From Lapidilactobacillus luobeiensis (GTDB lineage Bacteria; Bacillota; Bacilli; Lactobacillales; Lactobacillaceae): a stretch of 64,000 nt of DNA. The translations under genes and the position numbers were made by a program. Shown here in pieces: positions 55,250-63,988 of the stretch. The stretch lies in the NCBI RefSeq assembly GCF_024345205.1, contig NZ_BROC01000004.1, positions 62,001 through 126,000 of the forward strand. Reading direction: 5' to 3'. Below the pieces are notes generated by a model that saw nothing but the letters and a program-made list of their open reading frames with translations, searched no databases and was not told the origin of the DNA. Each line of letters begins with the position of its first letter. The stretch's first letter is position 1.

Positions 55250-56382
55250 TAATAGTCCAGCGCCAACAGCACCATCAAATTATTGTAAGAATAAGTCGCC
55301 AAAGTCGCTGTATCACCAAAACCACCATTCAGAGGTGACTGTTCATCCGCGATCTGTTGTGTCAAAATCAATTGTAATGCCGCGTTACGTAAATCAGCTC
55401 GTTTAGTTACTGCCCCGATCATCAGAGCCAGCGCGTAATTGGCAACCGCCTGATTGGTATCAAGTACTTGACCATCACGATCGTAAGCATTCGCCAATTG
55501 ACCGGTCTGGACCAATCGAGTTAAATAATCCAAACTCGCTGACTGAGCCAAACCGACATCAGCCAGATGTAGGATCGTCAACAAGGATTCCGTCGTATTG
55601 ATTTTCTTAGTGGCCGAATACGTTTGCGTGCGATAATTATACCGGGTTTGATAAAAGGGAAAAGCCGTCGAGATAAAGCCGCCTTGAACGATTTCGATCT
55701 GCGCGTTCAATTGTGCGGTGGTTTCAAACTGCCCCAAGGTTTTCAAATCAAAATAACAAAGCGTTCCTGTCATGGCTCCTTGATCAGTTTGGGGATCATA
55801 ATAATCGCCGACCCGACCATCCTTCAACGCACCTTGCCGCAGCCCTTTGATCAAGCGCTTGATTTCTTGTTGATACGACTGTCGCCCAGTTTGCGCCTGA
55901 AACTCATACAACGAACGCAAGATCCGCAGATCATCGACTGTTGCATTGACTGCAGCCTGTTTGCCTTTGCTGACACGATAACTAAACTGGTCATCCTGTC
56001 CAAAAGTTTTCTTAGTCTGCTCATAAAACTGAGAAAATTGCTTGGTCCGTCCCTGCTGCGCCAAATAGCGCAAATAAAGTCCCGACGACTCACTTAGCAA
56101 CTCATGACCCGTTGCCAATTCGCCGCCTGTTTCATTGGCCAGATAATTCGTATAAAAGCCTGCTTTACTTTGCATCTTACTCGTTAAAAAAGTGTCAAGT
56201 CGTTGTTGTGCTGTCTTTTGTGTTTTTGTGACCGTTGCAGTATGCGCTTTGATCGTTAATGCTTTCTTGCTGACCAGCGCCGTGGTCGTTGTTGCTGGCC
56301 GACTTTCTTTCTTCTGACATCCCGCTAGCAAAAGTAAGGCTGAAAGGCCTAAAAATCCCAACCACCAATGTGAACCTTTCAT
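55249..56382 (-). CDS. GH8-family lipoprotein glycosidase (PssZ-like)
   Basis: 377 residues from ATG 56382 (GGAGG 11 bases before; GTG 56394 too close). Signal peptide ends LLLLAGCQKK with Cys22 as lipid anchor. The (alpha/alpha)6 barrel has ELLSESSGLYLRYLAQQ, holding the general acid Glu, and VDDLRILRSLYEFQ, as in GH8. PssZ of Listeria degrades the Pss polymer; cellulose operons likewise contain BcsZ. First gene of the six-gene operon. Confidence 0.83.
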   Translation of the reverse strand: MKGSHWWLGFLGLSALLLLAGCQKKESRPATTTTALVSKKALTIKAHTATVTKTQKTAQQRLDTFLTSKMQSKAGFYTNYLANETGGELATGHELLSESSGLYLRYLAQQGRTKQFSQFYEQTKKTFGQDDQFSYRVSKGKQAAVNATVDDLRILRSLYEFQAQTGRQSYQQEIKRLIKGLRQGALKDGRVGDYYDPQTDQGAMTGTLCYFDLKTLGQFETTAQLNAQIEIVQGGFISTAFPFYQTRYNYRTQTYSATKKINTTESLLTILHLADVGLAQSASLDYLTRLVQTGQLANAYDRDGQVLDTNQAVANYALALMIGAVTKRADLRNAALQLILTQQIADEQSPLNGGFGDTATLATYSYNNLMVLLALDY

Positions 56383-56719
56383 GATAACGACCACCTCCCA
56401 GCAGAACCTGTCTAGACCTGACCAACACTACTTTACCATAATCGAGCAATAATAAGAACAGGCTAACCTTCCAAATTGAGCAAAACTAAACTTGTGACGC
56501 AAGATCTTGTTGCGGCCGTGTTGCAAACTTTCAGATAATAGCCACAACCGGTGTGATGTTGATTGGGTCAAACCCTTGATGTAACTGACTTTGAGCCCTC
56601 TGGAAACCTTCCAAGGATCCTAGAACTTATCCTTAGATCGAGCAGAGAGTCTGATAGCTTACTCAAAAAAAATTTAACAAACAGTCTCCATTCAAGTCGT
56701 CTCAAGTCGTCGCCAAAAT
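56383..56719. other. Upstream region of the EPS operon
   Basis: About 340 bases without a gene, holding the leader of the GH8 gene. I could not settle on a promoter; TAAAGT near 56433 is a weak -10 candidate. A ten-base tandem TCAAGTCGTC occurs twice near 56694-56713. No cre match was seen. Confidence 0.4.
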
Positions 56720-56759
56720 AAAAAACATCATCTCGCTTCTAGACGAAATGATGTTTTTT
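56720..56759. terminator. Bidirectional terminator after the mannan operon
   Basis: AAAAAACATCAT and ATGATGTTTTTT form a 12-bp stem, extended inside by CG pairs, 13 bases past the DUF624 stop. Confidence 0.88.
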
Positions 56760-56771
56760 GTTGATTCGAGC

Positions 56772-57374
56772 TCATGCAGTCACGGTCAGTTCGCAAGTGC
56801 GATCAAGGATCGCACTTGTCATAGCCAGATAACCACCAGGCCCCACTAGCAGAAACAAGGGCAGGCTGAGATAGGCTAGAAAAGCCAATGCGGTCAGCGA
56901 TAAAATCACGCTTAAACTGGTCAACGGTTTGCGGACGACGATGGCCAAAGTCTGCAGAAAGGCTTGGGCAACAAGGTGTTGTTCTTTTTGCAGATACCAA
57001 AGCAAAACGGTCAAGTAGACCAGATAAAGGGCGCCAGCCAACATCCAAATCAAAATCACCAGCTGGCCACCAGCGGGCAAGACCTTGATTCTCTTCAAGA
57101 AATGTCCTAGAAAAAAGATACTACCCAGATAAAGTGTTGCTAAAAATGATAACAGATTTTGATGGGCGATCTCCAAGTGATAGTTGCGACGTTGATACTT
57201 CGCGCCCTCGCCTGGTCGATGCCAGTAATGCCCTGCATAAAAGCCGGCTGTCAGCCAGCCATAAACCAGAAAGCCGCGCAGGAGGTCCAGCCAAAATAGG
57301 CAGGAGGTTTTGACCAACTGATAAAACCTTTCTACGACAACCACTAATTTACTGGGCTTTTTCATGTTAGCCAA
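56772..57374 (-). CDS. DUF624/YesL-type membrane protein
   Basis: 200 residues, five to six hydrophobic spans. The LDLLRGFLVYGWLTAGFYAG opening, the basic middle and the paired late helices resemble YesL. It lies 19 bases after the MalG-type permease with AGAAGGGAAG before its ATG. Like the YesL-type gene at 35480, it closes an importer operon that lacks an ATPase. Confidence 0.7.
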   Translation of the reverse strand: MANMKKPSKLVVVVERFYQLVKTSCLFWLDLLRGFLVYGWLTAGFYAGHYWHRPGEGAKYQRRNYHLEIAHQNLLSFLATLYLGSIFFLGHFLKRIKVLPAGGQLVILIWMLAGALYLVYLTVLLWYLQKEQHLVAQAFLQTLAIVVRKPLTSLSVILSLTALAFLAYLSLPLFLLVGPGGYLAMTSAILDRTCELTVTA

Positions 57375-57393
57375 CTTCCCTTCTTATTAATGA

Positions 57394-58215
57394 TTACTTC
57401 ACGGAACCAACGACACCATTGTATATATACTTTTGTAAGGCGAGGAAGACAATCAAGATCGGCAGGATCACGATCACGACACCAGCTAAGATGACGGGCC
57501 AGTTGGTGCCATAAGGTCCCTTAAAGGCAAACAATGCGGTCGAAATCACTTTCAGGCTTGGATCAGGCATATACAGGAACGGATTATAGAAATCATTGTA
57601 GATCTGGACACCGCTGATGATCAAGATCGTCACCATTGGTGCTTTCAAGTTTGGCAAAATAATTTTTCCAAAAATCTGGAAATAATTGGCGCCATCAAGA
57701 AAGGCCGATTCATCCAGTGAAACCGGGATCTCATTCAAATACTGCATAAAGATATAGATCGAGACCACATCGGTCCCTAGATTCAAAATGATCACAGACC
57801 AGATTTTATTGAACAGGCCCATACTATTGATCAACTGGAAAGTCGCGACTTGACTGGTGATCGCTGGGATCAGCATCGCCACCATGAACAGGCTCATGAT
57901 TGGCTTTTTCAACTTAAAATCGAAGCGATTGATCGCATAAGCGAAGGCCGAACCTAGCAGTAATTTACCGGCCATGCTGATAACAAAGATGATCGCCGTA
58001 TTTTTGAAACCGACCAGCATCTGACCATTAACAAAAGCTGTTTTGTAATTACTGAAATCCAGATGTTTCGGAAGGCTTAATACCCCACTGGTCAAAAATT
58101 CATTGTTCGACTTAAAGGACCCGATAAAGACAACTAAAATTGGGAGGATCGCGATGACCGCGCCAATAACTAAGATCAGATATTTAAAGAAGGCTGATAC
58201 TGTGAATTTTTTCAT
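57394..58215 (-). CDS. Sugar ABC transporter permease, MalG type (manno-oligosaccharide)
   Basis: CUT1 permease of 273 residues with six spans and EAA loop LDESAFLDGANYFQIFGKIILPNLKAP. Its ATG is one base after the MalF-type stop, behind AAAGGAG. Context (GH113, mannobiose/cellobiose epimerase) suggests mannan or glucomannan oligosaccharides. No ATPase linked. Confidence 0.92.
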   Translation of the reverse strand: MKKFTVSAFFKYLILVIGAVIAILPILVVFIGSFKSNNEFLTSGVLSLPKHLDFSNYKTAFVNGQMLVGFKNTAIIFVISMAGKLLLGSAFAYAINRFDFKLKKPIMSLFMVAMLIPAITSQVATFQLINSMGLFNKIWSVIILNLGTDVVSIYIFMQYLNEIPVSLDESAFLDGANYFQIFGKIILPNLKAPMVTILIISGVQIYNDFYNPFLYMPDPSLKVISTALFAFKGPYGTNWPVILAGVVIVILPILIVFLALQKYIYNGVVGSVK

Positions 58216-58216
58216 C

Positions 58217-59110
58217 TTAATTGGCGCTCCTTTCTCTCGTGGCCACTCTCTGAATTACTGTGACAACAATAACGATCAGCAACAAAATGATCGCCATCGC
58301 CGAGGCCAAGCCCAGCTTATTATACTTAAAGGCCGTATCAATGGTCTGGATCACAAAAGTATTGGTCCCATTGGAACCACTTGTCATAATATAAGGAATA
58401 TCAAAGACGCTCAAGGAACCGCTGACCCCAAGAATAATATTCAAGAACAAAATCTCTTTGATGCCTGGGATAATAATATACTTGAATTGATTCCACCGAT
58501 TAGCGCCGTCCATTTCCGCGGCCTCATAAACCTCTGGATTGATCGACTGGATCGCTCCCAGAAAAATCAAGAAGTTGAACCCGGTGTAACGCCAAACCGA
58601 AGTAAAGGCCAACGAAATATTATTGATCGAACGATCACCTAGCCATAACTTGATTTGATTGTGTAACCCGAAGAAATTCATGACAGTATCCAAGGTTCCT
58701 TGTTGTTTGTAGAAATATAGGAAAATGAAACCGATCGCGACCCCATTCAATAGATAAGGGAAGAATAGGACCCCTTTCCAAAAATTGGCAAACTTCACTT
58801 TAAACGAAAGCAAGGTCGCAAACAATAAGGCGAATCCCAATTGGAAGAAAGTCGCGATGAAATAATACAGACTGGTCCGAAAGACGGAGAAGTAAGTTGG
58901 ATTGGTAAAAACAGTTTTATAGTTCTTCAAACCAACGAAATTGCTTGAAGGTGAGAACCCATCCCAGTCCGTCAAACTATATTGGATCATCTTGACCAAT
59001 GGGTAATACGAAAAAACCAGTAACAGGATCACAGGAATCACAGTAAACAGAACCACGATCAGTCTCTTCTGCTTTCGGTAGTCAAAACTTCCTGACTTTG
59101 AATTTTTCAA
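58217..59110 (-). CDS. Sugar ABC transporter permease, MalF type (manno-oligosaccharide)
   Basis: CUT1 permease, about 297 residues, first span at LIVVLFTVIPVILLLVFSYYPL and EAA loop YEAAEMDGANRWNQFKYIIIPGIKE. An ATG at 59128 has no ribosome binding site; TTG 59110, 8 bases after AAGGGTG, is preferred. It is separated from the binding-protein gene by about 235 bases that include a stem-loop (59297-59325). Confidence 0.88.
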   Translation of the reverse strand: MKNSKSGSFDYRKQKRLIVVLFTVIPVILLLVFSYYPLVKMIQYSLTDWDGFSPSSNFVGLKNYKTVFTNPTYFSVFRTSLYYFIATFFQLGFALLFATLLSFKVKFANFWKGVLFFPYLLNGVAIGFIFLYFYKQQGTLDTVMNFFGLHNQIKLWLGDRSINNISLAFTSVWRYTGFNFLIFLGAIQSINPEVYEAAEMDGANRWNQFKYIIIPGIKEILFLNIILGVSGSLSVFDIPYIMTSGSNGTNTFVIQTIDTAFKYNKLGLASAMAIILLLIVIVVTVIQRVATRERSAN

Positions 59111-59296
59111 CCTAAACACACCCTTCATTCACAGTGCCGCAAGCAAAAAATAGTGACGTTACTTGAGCGCTAAATCTTATCTTGATACTTGATTCGTTTG
59201 GGAGCAGCATCTCGCTAGCGCGACAATCCGTTCTGATGATCTTTAATATTGACAGTGTCCTTACTTTGCGCCAATGATCAGCCACTATCCTAAACA

Positions 59297-59325
59297 AGGT
59301 ATCTCGATTCTCGATCGAAATACCT
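59297..59325. other. Stem-loop between binding-protein and permease genes
   Basis: AGGTAT.TCGAT and ATCGA.ATACCT pair around CTCG (about 11 bp, one mismatch), 22 bases after the binding-protein stop. Only TGTTT follows on the minus strand, so it is at most a weak terminator. Confidence 0.6.
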
Positions 59326-59347
59326 CGACTTTTAACAATCGTTTCAA

Positions 59348-60658
59348 TTAGTTTGAGCCAACGGTTTTAATGGCGTCCGCCCATTTCGTATTCAAATCTT
59401 TCATAATATCGTTAAAGCTTTCCTTAGAGTTACCTACGGCTGCTTCAATGATCCGTTGTTTAGTCTTATCTGTAGTATCAAGACCGATCTCAGAAGCATC
59501 ATCGATTTCGGAGAATAGCGATTCTTTGCCTTTTGGTGCCGCGGCTGGTTCGATCAGCTTCACGCCAGATTCTTGCATCGACTTCAGAGCTTCAGGATAT
59601 TCAGCGCCCTTCAAAGTTGGTAAACCACCATTATCTTTGGCGTAATCAGAATCATTGACCAACCAGTTCAACAATTTTCGTGCCGCGGCTTTATGTTTAC
59701 TGTGAACATTGATCGCATAGTTGTAGTCGGCGCCAACACTAATATATTGGTTGCCATCTTTAGCAGTGGCTGGGAAAGTTTGGAAAGTGATATTATCAGC
59801 ATTTTCTTTATTCGCATCTTGAACTTGGGGAACAGCCCAGCTACCTAAAACCATCACACCGATCTTGTTATTGGCCATGTCGACTTTTGATTGTTCCCAA
59901 TCACTGGTCGTCGGATCTGATTCGATCAGACCGTCATGAGCAACTTGATATAAAGTGTCGTAGATCGTGTACATCACTTTACCCTTGGTGAACGGTGCTT
60001 TATCAGTCAAAAGTTTATTCGTAACTTGCTTGTCACCAGTGATACCCGGGCGCGTGAAGTCCCAGTTCGCCAAGGTCCAACCTGCCGCATAGTTCGTGTA
60101 CAACGGTGTTACTTCAGGATTTTTTTCCTTGATCGTCTTCAACGCCTTGATGAATCCCTCAGTTGTCTTCGGGAATGTCTTGATCCCAGCATCCTTAAAG
60201 ACCTTCATATTAACGACCATCCCTGATGCGTTCAGTTGTGAGGGGATCCCGTAAGTCGTCCCATTATATGATTTATTCGTTAAACCTAGGTATTTCTTTT
60301 CCAATGTTGCTTTTTTGCCTAAAGGTTCGACAAAGTGAGCATAATCTTTCGGCTTGATGGTATCAGGTAACATGAATAAATCACCATATTGATCGGAGTT
60401 CATCCGCGTTTTCATTTGCCCAGCATAATCCGTGATCGTTTCGATTTTGACCTTGATATTAGGATATTTCTTGTTGAATTCCTTCATGTATTCCTTCCAC
60501 TTGCCGTTAGTGGTCCAGTCGGTCTTGTGGTTGATGAAGGTGATCGTTTCTGTCTTATCCTTTGCGGAACCAGAGCCTGAATCTTTGCTACCACATGCGC
60601 CCAATAATAAAACGAGTGCTGCTGAAACGCCTGCTAATAATGCTAAACGCTTTTTCAT
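59348..60658 (-). CDS. Extracellular sugar-binding lipoprotein (manno-oligosaccharide)
   Basis: Family 1 solute-binding protein, 436 residues. Signal peptide ends LLLGACGSK with Cys22 lipidated. The mature part begins TITFINHKTDWTTNGKWKEYMKEFNKKYPNIKV and contains WTLANWDFTRPG and VMVLGSWAVPQ aromatic segments. AGGAGG precedes ATG 60658. First gene of the importer operon, with a cre site 21 bases upstream of the start. The substrate is inferred from the adjacent GH113 and epimerase genes. Confidence 0.92.
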   Translation of the reverse strand: MKKRLALLAGVSAALVLLLGACGSKDSGSGSAKDKTETITFINHKTDWTTNGKWKEYMKEFNKKYPNIKVKIETITDYAGQMKTRMNSDQYGDLFMLPDTIKPKDYAHFVEPLGKKATLEKKYLGLTNKSYNGTTYGIPSQLNASGMVVNMKVFKDAGIKTFPKTTEGFIKALKTIKEKNPEVTPLYTNYAAGWTLANWDFTRPGITGDKQVTNKLLTDKAPFTKGKVMYTIYDTLYQVAHDGLIESDPTTSDWEQSKVDMANNKIGVMVLGSWAVPQVQDANKENADNITFQTFPATAKDGNQYISVGADYNYAINVHSKHKAAARKLLNWLVNDSDYAKDNGGLPTLKGAEYPEALKSMQESGVKLIEPAAAPKGKESLFSEIDDASEIGLDTTDKTKQRIIEAAVGNSKESFNDIMKDLNTKWADAIKTVGSN

Positions 60659-60679
60659 TCTAACATCCTCCTAATGATT

Positions 60680-60693
60680 GGAAATCGCTTTCA
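60680..60693. promoter_or_regulatory. cre site upstream of the importer operon
   Basis: Minus strand TGAAAGCGATTTCC matches 13 of 14 cre positions. It lies between the binding-protein start and the GH113 stop; the -10/-35 boxes of this promoter are not clear. Confidence 0.7.
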
Positions 60694-60733
60694 GGTAAAA
60701 TGATAGCACATTGATTTTCATTTGTGTAGTCTT

Positions 60734-61666
60734 TTATTTAAAAAGTTCATATTTATTTTTGATAAGTTGCTCTGCCGGCTTGCCATAAAGGGCATAATCA
60801 TCATTGCTGCTTACTTGACTCAAGGGATACAGTTGAGCTTGCCAATCCCACAGACCGAATCCGCGCACCCAAGTTTGCTGTGCGGTCTGGTCAAACATTG
60901 ACCTATACCATTCTGCCTGAGCGGTGAGATCAACTTCGCCTGCTAGTGTCCAGTCGTTGGGAAGATATTCGCTCCCATGGCGGCTAGGACACCCGGCTTC
61001 ACAAAAGAAAAACGGCTTATCATAGTGATCCACAACTTTCTTGATTCGCGCTAATTGGGCTGGCCAATCATTGATCGGATAGTAACCCGAGCTTGAGATC
61101 ACATCGACCGCATCCCACCATTGCACACCATCTTCCTGGTACTTATCACAGTTATAAGTAATCAATCCGTGATAGACCTGGCGAATTTGGCTGATCAAAT
61201 GACGCCACTGCTGCTCCCGACGATCCGTGTTGACCAATTCACAACCGATCACCAACATCTGCGCCTGCATCTGTTCGGCTAGCTTGGCGTAATGCAACAT
61301 AAACTCGGTATAAGCGGCAAACCATTGATCCCAACTAGGTTCACATGGTGCCGGATGATCAAAGAAATTGATCAAGGCGCGCCAATGGCCATCGGTTAAA
61401 TTGACCATGGGTTTCAAGATCACGTTCAATCCGCGTCTCCGAGCTAAGCGGGCCATTGCCAGCACCTCTGCATCGGTCAAAACCGTAGCACCCTGCCAAT
61501 TGATCACAACGCTAAACGGATCCGCCTGCTCAACAACTACTGGTAGGATCACTGTATTACAACTGGTTCGTGCTTGCATCAGAGCTAACGACTTTGCTGC
61601 AGCGGCCGTGGTCCATTCACCACGTTGACTCATATAACCAAATGTCACGCCTTTGATTGCCTCCAT
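60734..61666 (-). CDS. GH113 endo-beta-1,4-mannanase-like enzyme, intracellular
   Basis: 310 residues and a single clan GH-A (beta/alpha)8 barrel with no signal peptide. It starts MEAIKGVTFGYMSQRGEW, has acid/base Glu in LVIGCELVNTD and nucleophile Glu in FFFCEAGCPSR, the layout of GH113 beta-mannanases. The frame opens at TTG 61684, but ATG 61666 follows GGAAG by 7 bases. Without export it would cut imported manno-oligosaccharides. Upstream of the importer operon and divergent from the epimerase. Confidence 0.85.
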   Translation of the reverse strand: MEAIKGVTFGYMSQRGEWTTAAAAKSLALMQARTSCNTVILPVVVEQADPFSVVINWQGATVLTDAEVLAMARLARRRGLNVILKPMVNLTDGHWRALINFFDHPAPCEPSWDQWFAAYTEFMLHYAKLAEQMQAQMLVIGCELVNTDRREQQWRHLISQIRQVYHGLITYNCDKYQEDGVQWWDAVDVISSSGYYPINDWPAQLARIKKVVDHYDKPFFFCEAGCPSRHGSEYLPNDWTLAGEVDLTAQAEWYRSMFDQTAQQTWVRGFGLWDWQAQLYPLSQVSSNDDYALYGKPAEQLIKNKYELFK

Positions 61667-61719
61667 CAGACCACTTCCTTTCAAATATTCCCAGATTTAC
61701 CATTCAAAAGATAAATGAC

Positions 61720-61733
61720 TCAAAACGCTTTCA
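61720..61733. promoter_or_regulatory. cre site between GH113 and epimerase genes
   Basis: TCAAAACGCTTTCA matches 13 of 14 cre positions. It overlaps the -35 (TTTCAA) of a plus-strand promoter whose -10 is TATAAT (61756-61761 region). A minus-strand promoter TTGCAA-16-TATACT overlaps the same segment. Confidence 0.7.
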
Positions 61734-61815
61734 AAAATCTAGCTTTAGTATATAATAAATATAGACAATTGCAAGATTGATCTTTACATTTATTTTGAAA
61801 CGAGTGATTCAAAGT

Positions 61816-63027
61816 ATGAATGAACACGATTTTCGTTTAGAAGCAGAACGGATCCTAACTTTCTGGTCAAAAATGATCGATCCAAAGTTTGGCGGTTTCA
61901 TTGGCGAAATCAATTTTGACCAACAGAAACAACCTCATGCCGTCAAAGGCGGTGTGATGACCAGTCGCTACTTATGGACTTACGCTCGGGCATTTGCTTT
62001 AAGTAAGGATCAGTGCTGGCGTCGATGTGCCGATCAGGCCTTTGATTTTCTAGAACAACATCTCTGGGATCAAGCTGATGGCGGGATCTATTGGTTAGTG
62101 GATTATCAAGGCAAACCAATCGATCCTATCAAGCATCTTTATGCCCAGGCCTTTGCCATCTACGGTTTATCAGAATACTACCTAGCAACCGGCAACTCTA
62201 AAGCGTTAGCATTGGCGAAGCAAACTTTCAATTTGATCATTGACCATGCCGCCACTCAGGATATGCTTGGGTATCACGAAGAATTTACCAAGACCTGGCA
62301 ACAAAAGGCAAGTAGCCATGTGGCCCCACCACAACCAAACCTGGCCTTTACGACGAATACTCATTTGCACTTGTTAGAAGCCTTTACGAATCTCTATCGT
62401 TGTCAACACGATGCCGCAGTCAAAAGTGCTGTCACCTCACTACTAGCCCTTTTTCGCGACGTGATCATCGCCAATCAAGGATTTTGTTATCAAGAATTCA
62501 CTTCTGACTGGCACCCCATTGATGATCATATTTCGTTCGGACATGATATTGAGACCAGCTGGCTTTTAGCAGAGGCGTTGACAACCATTGGCAGTAACGA
62601 TGCCCAACTGAGCCAGCAAGTACGGCACTTGGCCCAAAACGTTGCCCGGTTCGGTCGCGATCAAAAAACTGGTGCCTTGAATGATTCGCTGCGAGGAGGC
62701 ACCCTTGATAGCACTAAAATCTGGTGGATCCAGGCCGAAGCTGTCACGGGTTTTTATCATCAATATTCATTATCCACAGATCAACGCTATTTAATGGCGG
62801 CGAACGAAACTTGGGATTACATCAAAAAATGGCTGATCGATCCTCGACCACACAGCGAATGGTTCGCTTATCGAACAGCAACAAATCAGTTACGCCGAGA
62901 TAAAACAGAAAAAATAGCAGCGATCGGTGATCAGTGGAAAGGGCCCTACCATACAGCACGAATGTGTTTTGAAATGTCTAAAAAAATTAGACTTTTCCAG
63001 AGCGATTCCCATACAAATCTGGTATGA
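61816..63027 (+). CDS. AGE-family cellobiose/mannobiose 2-epimerase
   Basis: 403 residues from ATG 61816; the frame extends to 61777 but lacks a site there. The (alpha/alpha)6 barrel shows KGGVMTSRYLWTYARAF near 40-56, HLYAQAFAIYGLSEYY near 118-133, HISFGHDIETSWLLAEAL near 240-257 and KIWWIQAEAVTGF, with the catalytic His pair and Arg typical of cellobiose 2-epimerases. The reaction inverts C2 of the reducing unit of beta-1,4-disaccharides, turning mannobiose into mannosylglucose. A mannosylglucose phosphorylase would be the next enzyme but is not in the window. Confidence 0.9.
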   Translation: MNEHDFRLEAERILTFWSKMIDPKFGGFIGEINFDQQKQPHAVKGGVMTSRYLWTYARAFALSKDQCWRRCADQAFDFLEQHLWDQADGGIYWLVDYQGKPIDPIKHLYAQAFAIYGLSEYYLATGNSKALALAKQTFNLIIDHAATQDMLGYHEEFTKTWQQKASSHVAPPQPNLAFTTNTHLHLLEAFTNLYRCQHDAAVKSAVTSLLALFRDVIIANQGFCYQEFTSDWHPIDDHISFGHDIETSWLLAEALTTIGSNDAQLSQQVRHLAQNVARFGRDQKTGALNDSLRGGTLDSTKIWWIQAEAVTGFYHQYSLSTDQRYLMAANETWDYIKKWLIDPRPHSEWFAYRTATNQLRRDKTEKIAAIGDQWKGPYHTARMCFEMSKKIRLFQSDSHTNLV

Positions 63028-63091
63028 TAACAATAGTTTCAATTATCACGAATCAAAATAATGGTCTAATTATAAAACAGGAGCTAGCACG

Positions 63092-63823
63092 ATGAAAAAA
63101 ACACCTAAATACGAACAAATCGCCAATCAATTACGCGACCGCATCAATGCTGGCGAATATCAAGCCAACGAGTTGATGCCCGATCAAGTATCACTGGCAG
63201 AGGAATTTAGCGTCAGTCGGATGACGATCAAAAAGGCGCTCGATACCTTGGCCTTAGAAGGACTGATCTATACTCGACGGGGGGATGGCACTCACGTTAT
63301 GGGCGATATTTCTCTAAAAATCGAAACTAATTCTCCGGCGGATGAACATCGCGGGCTAACCGCTTTTTTTGGTCAGGATCGCGTTACCAGCAAGATCATT
63401 CGCTTTGATATCCTATTCCCCAACGAGGCTTTACAAAGCCATCTTAAATTAAATAAAAACGAGCCCATCTTCGATATTGTCCGCTTGCGACTAGTCGATG
63501 AAAAGCCCTATGTTCTCGAGCACACCTACATGCCACAAAAACTGATGCCTAACCTCTCTGAAGATATTCTCGCTAACTCGATTTACGATTATCTGAAAAA
63601 TGATGTTGGTCTCAAGTTAAGTGGGGCCTATCGGAAGATCCATGCGGTTTTTGCTGATGATTTAGACATTGAATATTTACAATGCCGTCCTAATGATCCC
63701 GTCCTTGAGGTAGAGCAAGTTGCTTGGCTGGCTGATGGGACGCCGTTTGAATACTCGTTCTCACGTAATCGTTATGATGCGCGTAGTTACACTGTTTTAG
63801 ACATCAATCAAGGTAACGCCTAA
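63092..63823 (+). CDS. GntR family regulator with UTRA domain
   Basis: 243 residues: winged HTH (about 5-72: QIANQLRDRINAGEYQANELMP, SRMTIKKALDTLALEGLIYTRRGDG) and a C-terminal UTRA small-molecule domain (IFDIVRLRLVDEKPYVLEHTYMP, SGAYRKIHAVFAD). UTRA regulators of the HutC/MngR type sense sugar phosphates. CAGGAGC precedes ATG 63092. It is 64 bases downstream of the epimerase and probably controls the manno-oligosaccharide genes. Confidence 0.9.
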   Translation: MKKTPKYEQIANQLRDRINAGEYQANELMPDQVSLAEEFSVSRMTIKKALDTLALEGLIYTRRGDGTHVMGDISLKIETNSPADEHRGLTAFFGQDRVTSKIIRFDILFPNEALQSHLKLNKNEPIFDIVRLRLVDEKPYVLEHTYMPQKLMPNLSEDILANSIYDYLKNDVGLKLSGAYRKIHAVFADDLDIEYLQCRPNDPVLEVEQVAWLADGTPFEYSFSRNRYDARSYTVLDINQGNA

Positions 63824-63843
63824 AAATTTGCTCGAACGCCCAG

Positions 63844-63887
63844 AGTCTCCAACAACGTACTTATTGCGCTGTTGGAGACTTTTAATT
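63844..63887 (+). terminator. Terminator after the GntR gene
   Basis: AGTCTCCAACA and TGTTGGAGACT pair perfectly around 15 bases, followed by TTTAATTT. Confidence 0.85.
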
Positions 63888-63940
63888 TAGGTACAGATCG
63901 GCCTTTCTGGTGATTGTCTCAATAGTTTTCAGACATTTTA

Positions 63941-63988
63941 TTGACATCGTCTTTTAATAGTCTATACTAATTATTGAAAACGCTGTAC
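63941..63988 (+). promoter_or_regulatory. Promoter with cre for a gene beyond the right edge
   Basis: TTGACA (63941-63946), 16-base spacer, TATACT (63963-63968), followed by the cre-like TGAAAACGCTGTAC (63975-63988, 12 of 14). A carbon-regulated gene, likely part of the mannan locus, should follow outside the window. Confidence 0.7.

Noticed and set aside
55624-56097. 157-codon plus-strand frame
   Set aside because: Antisense to the GH8-like gene, which has signal peptide and family motifs; shadow frame.
56694-56713. Tandem TCAAGTCGTC repeat
   Set aside because: Only two short units; no larger repeat or CRISPR-like structure.
58103-58642. 179-codon plus-strand frame
   Set aside because: Antisense across two permease genes; composition unlike a real protein here.
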